This document shows, piece after piece, positions 52,541-64,000 of a stretch of 64,000 nt of DNA. Each line of letters begins with the position of its first letter. Positions within the stretch are counted from its first letter, which is position 1. A program made the translations under genes and the position numbers. Origin of the DNA: Centrapalus pauciflorus (Eukaryota; Streptophyta; Magnoliopsida; Asterales; Asteraceae); the NCBI GenBank assembly GCA_020465985.1, contig JAANYP010004373.1, positions 142,896 through 206,895 of the forward strand. Direction: 5' to 3'. The notes under the pieces are model-generated. The model did no database searches. It saw nothing but the letters and a program-made list of their open reading frames with translations, and had not been told where the DNA came from.

Positions 52541-53439
52541 AAATTAGTATTTGATTAACCATTAATAAATCAATAACCTAAAATTTAGAAAATGATTTAT
52601 TAATCCTAAAAACCCTTTTACTTATTCATGCACCCAACGGAGGCTGAACCTACATGAATAAACTACTTAGGCTGACAACTTATTACCAATTACAACTCCC
52701 TTGCAACTCTGAGTTCTTATGAGATTTTTAATTTTATAAGTTGATCATGTTTAATTTCATCCACACCTTGGGCAACAATCTTACTAAGGAACCACCAATG
52801 ACACATACCATATAAAAACTGCAAGACACTGGCCCAAGTCTTACTTAGGATCCGCAGTGCTTACCTCACAGCTTCTCGAGTTTGCGGCGTAAGCACCCAA
52901 CGTAGGCTGAACCTACATACGACGACCGGTCACCGTGAGTGCCACTATACGGACGGTGTGCCGTGCCAAATTTTTAATTTGGGTTTATAACTAGTCTCTT
53001 ACAAAGAACTAGTGGCCAGTCAGGTTATTCAGCGGGCAGGATCCTTTCGGTTATAAACCTCTCAGAAATTCCTACAACCACAACCTGAGCGAGACTGTAC
53101 TAGACACCACCTATTCTGTAAACAGTCCAGTTAATGTATCAGTTTTAAAATTTTCAACTCTTTGATCATATGACATTTTTAAAATTAAATCTCATTTTAT
53201 TTGCTAAAATGTCATATTTAACACTTGACAAAATAATTGAAGTTTCCAATTTAAACTTCCTTTTAAATACTTTAATTTTTCATCAAAATTGATTGTAGTT
53301 TTGATTTCTTTTATTTATCTACTTTGTCACCACAACCACGCAGATATAAATAAAGCATAAAGAAAGAAAACATACAACCGCACGGTGACATAGCCTTGCC
53401 AAAACTAAATTGGTTTCCGAGAGCCATACGGATACCAAT

Positions 53440-55354
53440 TGGGTCAAAACCTAAGGGACAAAATCAACACACAAGGCAAGAAGGATGAACTCTTTCAGCT
53501 CTCACTAGCCTCAGCTTCAAATGATGTCTCCAAGCGTCCTTGATGGATGACCTCCTTCTTGATGGACATCTTCGCCAAGATATTTACATAATCTTAATCT
53601 AAATACATTTGTCTATTTTCTAACCTATTACAAATTACATTATAAAATCAGGATTCCAGTGGCACGCAGGCCTTACAAAAAATAACCAATAATAAATAGC
53701 AAACATGACGATTAAATAAACAACCATCACAAACAAAGAGGTCTCAAGGCTCGGCTATGTCACAAACATAAATAAAGCAGTAAATCATATATATAATCCA
53801 GAATTCATTTTCATCTTGCAATAAAAATAATTCCAAAACCAATTAATCTACCATTAATTGAAGTAATCATGTCCAATATCATTCTTAAATTAGATAAGTT
53901 TCATAAACTCAAAATTTAGCAACACTTTCCAAAATTATAAACTTTTTCCTGGAAAAAATTTCAAATTTAATTCCATCTTTGCATTATCTTTGGATTCATA
54001 ACTATACTTTTCTTAAAATATTCAATTAACAATTCAAACACCTTTGAAACTTAAACTTACTATTTTAAGAAACTTTTATTAAACAACCTTTAATAAATAT
54101 AGTTATTATTTTGAAATAAAATTGATAAATAATTTAAACTTCCTTTAAATAATTATTAATCAACTATTGTTCAATTGAAACTCTTTTCGAAAATTAAATA
54201 AACTTTATTTAAAATGTCAATTTTCTAAATAAACAATTTTACCAATAAAATTTTTTTATTAAAGGATTTAAGAAATTTGGGCATCTTAAATAACACTGAA
54301 AAAGATAATTGTTATGGTTTTAAACGATTTCTACTAAAACGTTAATGTCGATATTAAATCTCAAAACATTAAACCATGACCGAGCATGCAACTCAAAGTC
54401 ACGATTTCATCAATTTGAAATAAGAATCCTTAAATTAAACTCCCTTTAATTTAGTAATACATTTTATGGAACTAAATATTAAATGCATAAATTATATTCA
54501 GTTTATAAATTAAAATTATCATCAAATTTTTTTTAGGCTATAGAAAGGCCGATTAAAAATGATGATATTAATTTCTACATTAAAATTTACCTTTTAATTA
54601 AAACCGATTTAATTTAAACGACGGATTACCGGAAAACGGAAACGAACCAACTTAGTTAAACGACTCGTACTCGGGTTCAATAACCTATATGAACCGAAAA
54701 TAAGTAGGGTATTAAACCCTTTGACAACTGAAATTAATCGAAGCCATTAATCAACTCACTTTGATTATTTCGATTTCCATATTCCAATTAATCGTTTAAG
54801 TATCGAATCGAATAATTCTTAAACTGATTTGTGAATTTTATAAAACTAATAAAGTCACCCACATTAATTTTATAAAACCGAAAACATATTTACATATATT
54901 TTGTCACAAATGTTTAAATATTAATAACCAAACACTTCTGATTTATTGATTCGATTTTAGTGCATTTAATTTAATCATTCGAGTTTAACCGTGAATTAAA
55001 CGACACGGCGGAACAAACAATCCATGACTTCAGCTACCACATCATAGCCGAGAGGTCATGGGTCTCAACCCATGGCCGAAATCTCAAGGCTAGATCTCGT
55101 GAACCGAAACGTTTAATTCTCTCGACGTTAATTAATTAAATACTTTAAACAATCAAATATCAACTAAATAAAACGAACTAAGGTTTCAAAATCCCGAGTT
55201 CTGAGAAACTCCAAGGTTGGCCGAGAATCACCATGGGGTTTCCAAATCCTTTGGTCGATTTTCTCCAAGCCAAATCAAAACCTTAAATGTTTTAATTATT
55301 GATTTTGATCATTTAAACACTTTTAATCATTAAAATTGAAACTTTAAGAATGTT
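53440..55354. other. AT-rich unassigned stretch
   Basis: About 1.9 kb with no supported gene. It may hold the 5' LTR of TE-L (starting TGGGTCAAAACC at 53440) and older flanking DNA, but I could not find an LTR end or a second copy. Confidence 0.4.
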
Positions 55355-55804
55355 TGTAACATCTTGGATTCGAGCATGGTACGTGGTATTATTTAATTGG
55401 ATTTTTAATTTATTATTATTGCGTTGGTCCAATAGAATCCCGATTAGTGGACTATATGTGTCGGGATTGAGTTTTACGTGTCGCTTGGGTATTTTAGTAA
55501 ATTAATTATAATTATGAGATCGTCGATTTAAATGAGTTAAATGGATATTAATACTGAAAAATGTGATATCGGGTTCGGGAACTCGCCAAAAATAGAATGT
55601 GTATATATGGAGGCTCCTTTGAAACCATTTCTTTTCTTTTCCCTTGCCAAATTCAGAAGCAAAGTGTATGTGTGTGCGTGGTGTGTGTTGGAGGAGCAGA
55701 AAACATCAAGAAAAGGAAATTGGTTGCTGAAGTTAGTGATTTTCATCCTCCTTTGCGTTTGTGAAGTGTAAAGGTAAGAGTATATTGATTTTAGTGGGTT
55801 AAAT

Positions 55805-55865
<61 letters not shown>

Positions 55866-56761
55866 TGTATGTATGTATGTATGTATGTATGTATGTATGT
55901 TGCTGAATTTGTGGGTAATGGCTATTCAGCCTATAGATCAATATATGTATGAGTTTTGTATGTGTATTGGAGCTGTAAAGTGAGTTTGGGGGCTTGGTTA
56001 AGCCCTGGACAGCCATTGACTATGAGCAGAGGAGACCGACAAGTCTGTGGTCGCGACAACCTGACCGCGGCCACGATGAAGGTGACGCGTGCATCATGGT
56101 TTCAGCAGCGACGGTAAGTGTGGTCAGGTTGTGAGCGTGACCTTGTTGGCCTTGGCACGACCGCGATGACCCCGAGTGCGGGCCGCGATTAGTACAGTTG
56201 GGCTAGGGTTGGTTTCAGGTTTAGGGTCCGTTTGGGATTATCTGTTGGGTTCGGTTCAGTTACATAGTCTGTGTTTAGGTTGTATTACATATCAATTGGG
56301 TTTGTATTAATGTTTTGGGATCCGTTATGTGTACAGGGTTGAGCCGACAGCGATTTGAGTTGCGATAGGATTCTTTACAGCAGGTGATTCGGTAAATCGG
56401 TGAGTACTCGAGTTCCTTTTTTCCAAAGCGCGCTTATTTTATGAGTTGTGTATCTTGTGATATGTGTATGAGACAGAGATGTGGCGCCTCAAGTATGATT
56501 CCATCTACCTTATTATATGTGTTATGTGTACGAGTTCCCAGAGATTCCGTGATGTGTGATCGCACACGGTGACTGTCCCTAACCAGTCATGAAGTATGAG
56601 ATTGTATATATACGACAGTGTGATTGCCAGGTCGCTCCTTGCCTATTATGTAGCTAACCACTGCTGTGTGCGGTCTGTTAGCTGGGGAATGGCGTCCCCT
56701 TGGGATTGAGATGTGCACTGAGTTCCGAGATCGAGGCGTGCTTGATAAGAATATAATTATA
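55355..56761 (+). repeat. TE-N: Tekay LTR, left part, cut by TE-O
   Basis: Begins TGTAACATCTTGG and runs parallel to the TE-B LTR through GCGTTGGTCCAAT, GTGTCGGG, GTGATATCGGGTTCGGG, AAG/GTAAGAG (55773/55774), TGTGTACAG/GG (56336/56337), TCG/GTGAGTACTCGAG (56399/56400) and GTTAGCTGGGGAA. It stops at the TE-O LTR, about 1400 bp into an LTR of about 2 kb. The rest would lie beyond the window. Confidence 0.85.
55808..55900. repeat. GT, TA and GTAT microsatellites in TE-N
   Basis: Successive GT, TA and about 16 GTAT units inside the predicted first leader intron. Confidence 0.95.
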
Positions 56762-57871
56762 TGTGTTTTCGGTATCATTTTAGGCTCATTTTAAGCACCG
56801 ATACTTCGTAACTTCCATATTATTACTCCAAATTTGTGTTTCACGGTCAAGAGGTCAAATAGAAGCAGCTCGAGAATAATCGACGTGAACCAAGCCGGAG
56901 GCAGCGTAGACCTGCGCCACCCTATGCTGCAAAACAGAACTATTAAGAGTTAGAGAGCACATCCAGCGCAACCCAGGCCGTACCCCCAATGCAGTGGTGG
57001 GGGGGGGCGCAGGCTTACGCCAAGGCCTACGCTGGTGCGGCGTGAAATGACAGCAGACGCGTTCTTGAGCCCAAAACCCTAATTTGCACCTCCTCTATAA
57101 ATAGAGGTCAATGGTGGTCGTTTTGGGGTGGTTCCGAAGTGTTGAAAGAAGCGGCGAAGCCCTGCCGGAGTGGATTCACGCGTCAAGTTGAAGAAGGTGG
57201 TTTGCAACCGTTCGAGCCAATGATGATGTCTCCAACCATTCCCGGTGAAGAGCACACGATGAGCGGCTAAACACCATAGTCGTTTGCGGAGGATCTACGG
57301 CTAAATTTTACATTCTTGAATTTCAATTATGTTTTGATGTATTTTGTGTTGCTTGAATATTCTATGTGTAATGCAAATGATAAGCATTCAGTTATTATTA
57401 TGATTATATGTTTTGATTGGTAAAAGCAAGATAGTTCATAGTGAAGTTATTATTTGTGCCGAGTTCATCAGTTTAGGGATTAAGACAAGTAATGAACGTT
57501 GTATGCGCTCTGTCGAGATTTGTTGATTAAAATATCTATGATTAATTTAACTACGCAATTAATTATGTCTATGTGATTGTTGCATGAAATTCAAGTGGGT
57601 AATAACTTATGCCGTAGTGATTCCGTAAATTGTTATCTTCAATTTGCTTTGTTAATCGATTCGTTAGTTGCTTGCCGTTATCTTAGTTATAGGTTAGTCG
57701 TTATCATTATTTCAAACAAATCATCCAATTCAAAATCGCTTTCAATAAACTGAAGAAACTAGCTAATTAACCCTAATTCACATACGCAGTCCCTGCAGAT
57801 TCGACCCTTACTTCTTTAAGCTAATAGTTAGATTTAAGGTTATTTCTACGGGCCACAATGATGGCTCGTCA
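56762..57871 (+). repeat. 5' LTR of TE-O
   Basis: About 1110 bp, TGTGTTTTCGG to GGCTCGTCA (start within two bases). TATAAATAG at 57096-57104. U3 has GC-rich imperfect dyads upstream of the TATA box (GCGTAGACCTGCGCC at 56904-56918; GCGCAGGCTTACGCC at 57007-57021; GGCCTACGC) and a nine-G run. Confidence 0.8.
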
Positions 57872-57876
57872 GATTT

Positions 57877-57894
57877 TGGCACCGTTGTCGGGGA
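57877..57894 (+). other. PBS of TE-O (tRNA-Asp)
   Basis: TGGCACCGTTGTCGGGGA, two mismatches to the complement of plant tRNA-Asp. Confidence 0.88.
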
Positions 57895-58186
57895 GTGGTA
57901 ACGTTAGTTAGGGATAGAAGTTAGTTTTGGCCTTAGTTTTAAGTTTTAAGTACTTTAGTTTAATTATTTTTAGTCTTTAATTATTATTATTAAAACTCAC
58001 ATAAAAAATAAAAAAATCCAAAAGGTAATTGTAGTCCTCTACTTTACCACAAAAAATATTAGTTTAATTAAGCAGTTTAATTTAAGTTTTTAATAGTTTA
58101 TGCTCACACGTCGATCGGCCAAAGGATGGCCGCTTTAATTCGAACCTGAAATCGAAAAAGTTGCTAAATCTAACCGAAATACTATC
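57895..58186 (+). other. TE-O leader
   Basis: Non-coding; CTATC at its end is the likely target duplication of TE-P. Confidence 0.6.
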
Positions 58187-60564
58187 TGTGAGACCCAAGA
58201 TTTATCAAAGGTCTTAAGTCTAGGCCCAGTAGCAACGCAATATCAATCATGAAACTAAGATAAAATTAACAGTGCGGAATACAGTTAATTACAGACAGAG
58301 ACAAAAGACTAAGTATAAGGTACAAACTTCTAGACTATTTCATCAAAGCACAAATTTAAACTAGCCCAAACCCCAAAGCTCTATCTTTAATCAAGTACCA
58401 AGGTATTGGAACAGGTTCTAATGCACTTCAAGCTCTTTCAAAGTCCTGACCTATGAACTAGGTCCAGCCAATCCTTTGCCTTTACCTGAAAAATAATGCA
58501 ACAACGAGGTAAGCTTATTTGCTTAGTGAGAATGTAGAATTTCACATTTAACATGCAATTATGAACGCGGAAGCACATGCACTGCACTCGGCTCATGCAC
58601 GGCTCAGCTCTATATGCACTGCACTAGGCTCATGCACAGCTCAATCTCGAAGGGACATTGGCCAATTAATGCTCTTTAGATGCGCGACTTTGCTCAGCTC
58701 CCAGTTATAAAACTGTTGTTGCTCTTGAGACTTTTAGAAAAATTCATAAGGAATGCTCGGATGATGATAAATCCATACACACGCATCATTAGTGGGGATC
58801 AGCCACGTACTGGGCTAGCTACCAGTAAAAGCTCTATATGGATATCATCGGAATGCTCAGCTCTAGCTACCCTCTATGCTTTCATCACGTAAATCAGCAC
58901 ATCATAAGCCTAACATTAACCCAACACTGAGCAATAGTGATGGAGTTAAGCTTAACAAATAAATGACTCATCAATGAAATAGATTCTGGTGAATAAATGC
59001 TCAGCTCAACAAATCATAGTAAATATACTATGATAATATAAATCAATAAGCTCAAGATCAGAATGCCAATAAAATCAGGATCATGCAACAAAAGTCTCAA
59101 TTCACATAATATGCAGTTAAAGTGAAATCTACATCTCACAGTTACTGGTTATTTGCACTTTCTGGCTCTGGCTCTGTTGCTCACAATCTGTAGTGGATTA
59201 GAACCACAATCTGACTTATGTCAGACTTTCAGATGCTCGCCATTTGCTCGTTGCTCAATCTGTTATTCATATCATTTGAATAGTGTATTCAGTATTCATT
59301 CTATTAATAGGCTCAAGGTTCGTTCGTTGATCTTTGATCTCACAATCTCATATCTTGTTTATACAATCATCAATCTTATTAAAATCTTTCTTAGCTTTGA
59401 TTAAATTCTCAAAGGATCTTTGTATATATATATATAATCATATATATATATATTTAATTATTAATCCAAATATCTTGTTAATCATCTTGTTATTTTATGT
59501 ATTATTCATGTGTTTTTATTCAAGATAATCAAATCTAGGAAGTAGGTTTCGACTTTATATCACTAAATTCAAATCCTTTGCATTAAATTCAATCATGTGG
59601 GCTATTATATGCACTAGATTCGAATGAGGGAGCTTAAAGTCGAATTCCATTTCAAGTTTAGGGTTAAATTCGAAACCCTATTTGATTTTGATGATCAATC
59701 TCGAATTTATATGGTTAAATTCGAAGCTTTCTTCGAGATTAAGGGTTAAAGTCGAATAAGATACATAATTTCGAATCCATAATCGAGTTTGAGGCTAAAT
59801 TCGAAGCCTATTTCGAATTAAGAGATAAATTCGAATGCCATAGTTAAAAATCAACCCCTATTCGAGTTTAATGACTAAAGTCGAACCATGATTCGAATCT
59901 AGCAACAAAATTCGAATTTGTTCTAGATATTTCGAGTTTGTTCTTCATCTACAGCTTTAAAACATGAAACTCTAAGTCTAAATTCACTAATATGTTAATT
60001 ATTAAGCCTAGATTCGATTATATTAAACATATTCTAGCTAATACTTAATCAAAATAGCTTTAATTCACATGAAAGTATTAAATTCGAATTCATATTTTCC
60101 AAAACCGAAATATAGAAGCTTTAAATGTAATTTCTTACCTCAAATTCGTATGATATCCTACATGCAACGCCATAATCTTGTAGTATTCTTCGTGATCTTC
60201 CCGAAGACGTATAAATCTTGATAATCCGACCGTCGGTTTGGGAGAAATCTTAGAGAGAGAGTAGAGAGAGAAAATCTAGAGAGAGAGTGTAGAGAGAGAG
60301 TAAGATTATGTAAATGAAGCTTTAATTACGTTTATATACTTCAACTAGTTATATTTGCTACTTAACCCACTATTACTTTTGTATCTTATATCTCTCTTAT
60401 TTAATTATCTTTAAATAATTATTAAATCATAATTCATAATATTATTTATAATTTAATTAAATATTTCAAAACTTAATTAAATTATAATTCAAATAATGTA
60501 ATAAAATTACATTATTGGTTCGATAATCCGATAATTAACTTGGACTAAAAGTTGGGTTGTTACA
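58187..60564 (-). repeat. TE-P: solo LTR of the TE-A family
   Basis: 2378 bp. On the minus strand it begins TGTAACAACCCAACTTTT and ends GGGTCTCACA, collinear with the TE-A LTR: TATATAAA (60331-60338), CT-rich leader, donor GAG/GTAAGAAA (60139/60138), a TTCGAAT array (about 59540-59960) and acceptor TTTTTCAG/GTAAAGGCAAAGG (58486/58485). Flanks CTATC and CTGTC form a 4-of-5 target duplication. No internal region: a product of LTR-LTR recombination. Confidence 0.9.
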
Positions 60565-61782
60565 CTGTCAAGTTACAAAAATAACAAACCTTAATCACGG
60601 AGAATTCAATCGATCAGCATATATACGCGGAGGACGAGAACGAACAAGAGGAAGAAATTCCCACGTTAGAAGGTCATCCGATTTCGCCAAGAAATCGTGA
60701 GCAAGCAGAACCTGAACGTATCGCCGCTAGGATGGGTGAACACGCTAGAAGGACGGTTGAGTCGCATCACCACCCTGGTGATGTGCCCGACCCTTCTCCT
60801 ATTCGTTATCCTGAAAATGAGAACGAACCTGAAGTTCGTCCTCAACTCTTTCAAATTCTTCCTATCTTCCGAGGGATGCCAAGTGAGGAACCCTATAAAC
60901 ATTTAGCTGAGTTTACGACTATTTGTAAAGCAAACCATGTTCGAGGTATAACCACCAACGGTATAAAACTTAGATTATTTCCTTTCTTGTTGAAAGAGAA
61001 AGCGAAATTGGTTCGTGTCGCTACCAACCAATAGCATCATGACATGAGATCAAATGAAAAGAGAATTTCTCAATGAATACTATCCCATTAGTAAAACAAC
61101 TGAGAAACGTAAAGAAATTACCGAGTTTAACCAAAAACCCAGTTAACAATTCTACGAAGCATCTGATCGTATGAATGAATTATTAAGAGTTTGTCCACAT
61201 CATGAAGTGCCCAAATGGATGCTTATCAAAACATTTTTTGATGGTGTGATTCAAGAGAGTCGTAACATGATTATTGCTGCCACTGGAGGCACATTTTTAG
61301 AAAAAGAAGATGATAAGGCTTGGGAGTTATTAAATCAACTCGATAAAGGTTTGAAGGTTCAAGCTGGTTCAGAGAACAACATAGGAGTTCTAGTGATGGG
61401 CATAGATAATGCCTGGAAATGGGAGGTTAAGAGTGAAATCTTAGAGTTAGGTAAGAAAATGGATCAACTGATGAAGGGTTTTAATTCAAACCCTAACGTA
61501 TCAGTTAACTGCGTCACATGCGGTGATACATCTCGTCATTCCGAATCATGTCCTCAAGTGCAATCCGCTGAGGAATTTGCTCACGAAGTCTATGGTTTTA
61601 GAGTTCACAGGGAGAGGGATAACCCATTTTCGGATACCTATAATCTGAGATGGAGAAATCATGTTAACTTCCGATGGAAGAATGATCAGCCTACCGATCA
61701 TCAATTTAAGCCAAGGTACGAACCACCGAGAAGAGATTATCAATATGTATCTACCTCTGCTGCTAAAGATGAGCGATACTAG
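60565..61782 (+). pseudogene. TE-O gag
   Basis: Athila-type gag in pieces. 60732-61034 reads YPENENEPEVRPQ, IFRGMPSEEPYKHLAEF and GIKLRLFPFLLKEKA. After a stop comes a fragment matching the W(D/E)xMKREFLNEYYP region, and 61171-61782 reads NELLRVCPHHEVPKWMLIKTFFDGV, GGTFLEKEDDKAWELLNQL and a degenerate zinc knuckle (CVTCGDTSRHSESC). Stops at 61032, 61142 and 61780 separate the pieces. Confidence 0.88.
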
Positions 61783-62235
61783 AAGTCAAACCCACGTGAT
61801 CAACCTAATTTCCAAGTGGAAACGAACATGACTTCTTCACAATTCTCGGAGTTCGCAGAATTTATGAAGCAACAGTCAGCTATCAATACTAAGACCATGG
61901 AGATGCTGAGTCGCCAAATGGGTCAGATAGCTGAGTCGCTCACAAGAAGAGAAGAGGGAAAGCTTCCTAGCAATACTGTCCCCAATCCTTCACATGCTCA
62001 TGGTAAAGATAAAAAGCATGAAATAAATGAAGTAAATGAAGTATCCAAGGTAACTACCTTGAGAAATGGTAGAGAGGTAGATAATAAGATTGAAATGCCT
62101 AAAGAGCAAGAGGCAGAAGAAGATACCGACATTGACGTCGTGTATGAAAAAAAGGATCCAAATAAGGAGGTTCCTAAGAAGGTCACTTTCAAAGACCCAA
62201 TTAAAGTAAAAATTCCAACTCCAAAAGTTGGGTAG
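61783..62235 (+). pseudogene. TE-O gag-protease linker
   Basis: Open from 61816: FAEFMKQQSAINTKTMEMLSRQMGQIAESL matches the coiled coil (LExQVGQLA type) after the Athila knuckle. An acidic/basic linker ends in TAG just after PTPKVG. Confidence 0.8.
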
Positions 62236-62994
62236 GTGGTTAAGGATCAGGACACAACAGTTCCTCCTCCTTATTCAGCTGCTTTAGAAAATCCTAAATC
62301 TTCTCCCTATGGCAAAAGAGGCCCACAACCACAGGATTTGTTTGATTTGTTTAATCAAGTTAATATCAATATTCCTTTGATCAAGGCTATCCAGCAAGTT
62401 CGTTCTTATGCCAAATTATTAAAAGATCTATACACACGAAAGAGAAAGTTCAAGGTCTCGTTCCCTAAGCAGATCAATCTAACTGAACAATTAAGTGCAG
62501 TAGTATCTAGTTCTTTGCCTCCTAAGCTCAAAGATCCTGGATCACCCTTGATTCCAATGACGATCGGCAATGTGCAAATAAAAATGGCATTACGTGATCT
62601 TGGAGTTAGTGTTAATATCTTACCTGGAAATTTGTTTGACAAACATGATCTAGGCCGGTTACAGACAACTGATATAATCTTACAGCTTGTCGATCGGTCA
62701 ACAAAGTGCCCAAGGGGTATTCTCTCAGATGTCATAGTAAAGGTTGAAGACTTTTACTATCCAGTTGATTTCCTAGTTTTGAACACCGAAAGTTCAATAG
62801 TCGATAATCAACCGGCTATTATTCTAGGCAGACCTTTCTTAGCCACGATTAATGCTCAAATTAATTGTAGGACGGGAGCCATAGATATTGCCTTTGGTAG
62901 TCGGAAACTGAGATTGAATGTGTTTAATGCTTCGAATGCCACTGCAATTGATTCAGAGTGTTATCTGATCGATATGGTGGATGAACTTGCGTAG
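62236..62994 (+). pseudogene. TE-O aspartic protease
   Basis: One frame without an ATG at its beginning, a continuation of gag. Athila protease: LIPMTIGNVQIKMALRDLGVSVNILP (catalytic Asp kept; the usual DLGAS is DLGVS), LQLVDRSTKCPRGILSDVIVKV, YPVDFLVLNTE and AIILGRPFLATINA. A TAG ends it. Confidence 0.88.
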
Positions 62995-64000
62995 CAGCAT
63001 AGTTCGTTAATCAACACCAAAGATAAAACTGAGTTATTTTTCGTTGAGCATGACATAGCTAAGATGAATTCTCATGAATGTAACAAATTAGAGGTAGTCA
63101 TGGATTCCACATTAGAAGCGAAACAACCGTCGTGAACTCATAAGACTGAAAAATTACCTACTGATTTGCCTCAATCAGCAAAGCCTTTTATAGAACAACC
63201 AACTGTTCTGGAATTGAAGGAGTTGCCAGTTCATTTAAAGTACACTTTCCTAGGTCAGATTGACACTTTGCCTGTCATAATTTCATCAGATCTGACCGAA
63301 GCACAAGAAAAAGCCTTACTACAAGTTCTAGTTAAATACAAAGAGGCAGTAAGACGGACCATAGCAGACTTAAAAGGAATTAGTCTTACCCTGTGTATGC
63401 ACCGAATCATTACTGATCCAGAAGCTAAACCAGCACGGGATGCACAAAGGGGGCTAAATCCTAATCTAAGTTGAAATGGTAGGATGCTGGGATAATCTAT
63501 CCCATATTTGATAGCAAATGAGTGAGTCCAACCCAAACTGTGCCCAATAAATTTGGGATCACAGTGATTGACACTGAATACGGAGGAAGGATGACTACTC
63601 GCTCTGTAACTGGTTGGAGAGTATGTATCGATTATAGGAAACTAAAATTTGCTACTTCTAAGGATCACTTTCCACTGCCATTTATAGATCAAATTGTGGA
63701 GAAGTTAGCAGGCTAAAAGTTTTATTGTTTCCTTGACGGTTATTCCGGTTATAATCAAATTCCAATCTATCCAGAGGATTAAGAGAAAACTACTTTAACA
63801 TGTCCCTATGGCACCTTTGCGTACCGAAGGATGCCATTCGGTCTATGTAATGCACCCGCCACATTCCAGCTTTGGATGATGGCTATTTTTTCAGATATAG
63901 TGGGTGGTTCTCTTGAGATATTTATGGATGACTTTTCCATATTCGATAAAACAATCGAGGATTGTCTAGGTCATTTAGAGAAAGTCCTAAAGAAATGAAC
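62995..64000 (+). pseudogene. TE-O reverse transcriptase, 5' part
   Basis: Athila RT in several frames. 63166-63474 reads ELKELPVHLKYTFLGQIDTLPVIISSDL, ADLKGISLTLCMHRI. After a frameshift come TGWRVCIDYRKLKFATSKDHFPLPFIDQIVEKLAG, YCFLDGYSGYNQI, CPYGTFAYRRMPFGLCNAPATFQ and the catalytic EIFMDDFSIF. At least three stops lie in this stretch. It runs off the window. Confidence 0.9.

Larger units (their letters stand above)
50619..53439 (-). mobile_element. TE-L, right fragment: degenerate copia gag and integrase
   Basis: Old minus-strand copia with coding remnants in broken frames (gag 51640-52540, integrase 50885-51096) and a leader at 52541-53430. A possible PBS region (GGATACCAATT, 53430-53440) resembles the end of a tRNA-iMet PBS but matches poorly. 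RT and RNase H are absent, so they were deleted before TE-F inserted. Two 26-nt copies of CACCCAACG(G/T)AGGCTGAACC (52630-52655, 52893-52918) lie in the leader. Confidence 0.65.
56762..64000 (+). mobile_element. TE-O: Athila-type Ty3/Gypsy element, right end outside
   Basis: LTR, tRNA-Asp PBS, Athila gag, protease and RT in order, with a solo LTR (TE-P) inserted in the leader. Many stops and frameshifts make it inactive. The window ends within RT. Confidence 0.9.

Noticed and set aside
55537..56016. 159-codon minus-strand frame with Tyr-Ile-His-Thr repeats
   Set aside because: Translation of the GTAT microsatellite in the TE-N LTR.
58680..58892. 70-codon frame within the solo LTR TE-P
   Set aside because: Runs against the LTR direction and is not shared with the TE-A LTR.

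Overview
This is plant nuclear DNA made almost entirely of nested LTR retrotransposons. I see no convincing host gene, tRNA, rRNA or CRISPR array. The host is probably in the Asteraceae, perhaps near lettuce. That is an inference from recalled similarity of the words ACTCGCCGAGT and TTCGAAT and of the Sirevirus 3' ORF domains to Asteraceae repeats.

Layout. 1-8238 is TE-A, a young Tekay (Del) chromovirus (+), cut by the window's left edge; its LTRs differ at 4 of 1091 compared positions. It sits in the leader of a copia remnant TE-D (-, 8239-9155). TE-D lies in the 3' end of another copia, TE-C (+, 9156-10193, resuming at 16613). TE-B (10194-16607, TSD TTTAT) is a gag-only Tekay derivative inside the TE-C LTR. 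16667-20407 is TE-G (-), an Athila-type LTR and tRNA-Asp PBS followed by an unfamiliar ORF. 20922-31322 is TE-I (-), a Sirevirus with two extra ORFs after pol. 31330-33768 holds a gypsy-like LTR fragment (TE-K) and the 3' end of a copia (TE-J, +). 33769-34742 and 50619 to about 53439 are the two halves of a decayed copia TE-L (-). They are split by TE-F (-, 34748-50613, TSD CTTTA), itself split by the Tekay element TE-E (+, about 41121-49206). 55355-56761 is the left part of a Tekay LTR (TE-N), cut by an Athila element TE-O (+, 56762 to the end). TE-O carries a solo TE-A-like LTR (TE-P, -, 58187-60564).

How the parts work. The intact or decayed polyproteins hold gag (coat), aspartic protease, reverse transcriptase, RNase H and integrase; the Tekay ones end in a chromodomain. 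TE-A is the only one close to intact: one reading frame broken by one TGA and by a 90-bp segment that looks like a spliceosomal intron inside RT. TE-B lacks pol and would depend on a related autonomous element.

The most interesting pattern is shared splice-site organisation. The Tekay LTRs (A, B, E, N, P), and independently the copia TE-F, carry a good 5' splice site in the LTR. The elements whose leaders are visible (A, B, E, F) also have a good 3' splice site at 0-7 nt before the gag ATG, so splicing would remove the primer-binding site. TE-I has a similar acceptor just before its first extra ORF. A second theme is irregular arrays of short, often palindromic words in the LTRs and non-coding parts of unrelated elements. 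A third is a covarying hairpin just after pol in the three Tekay elements.
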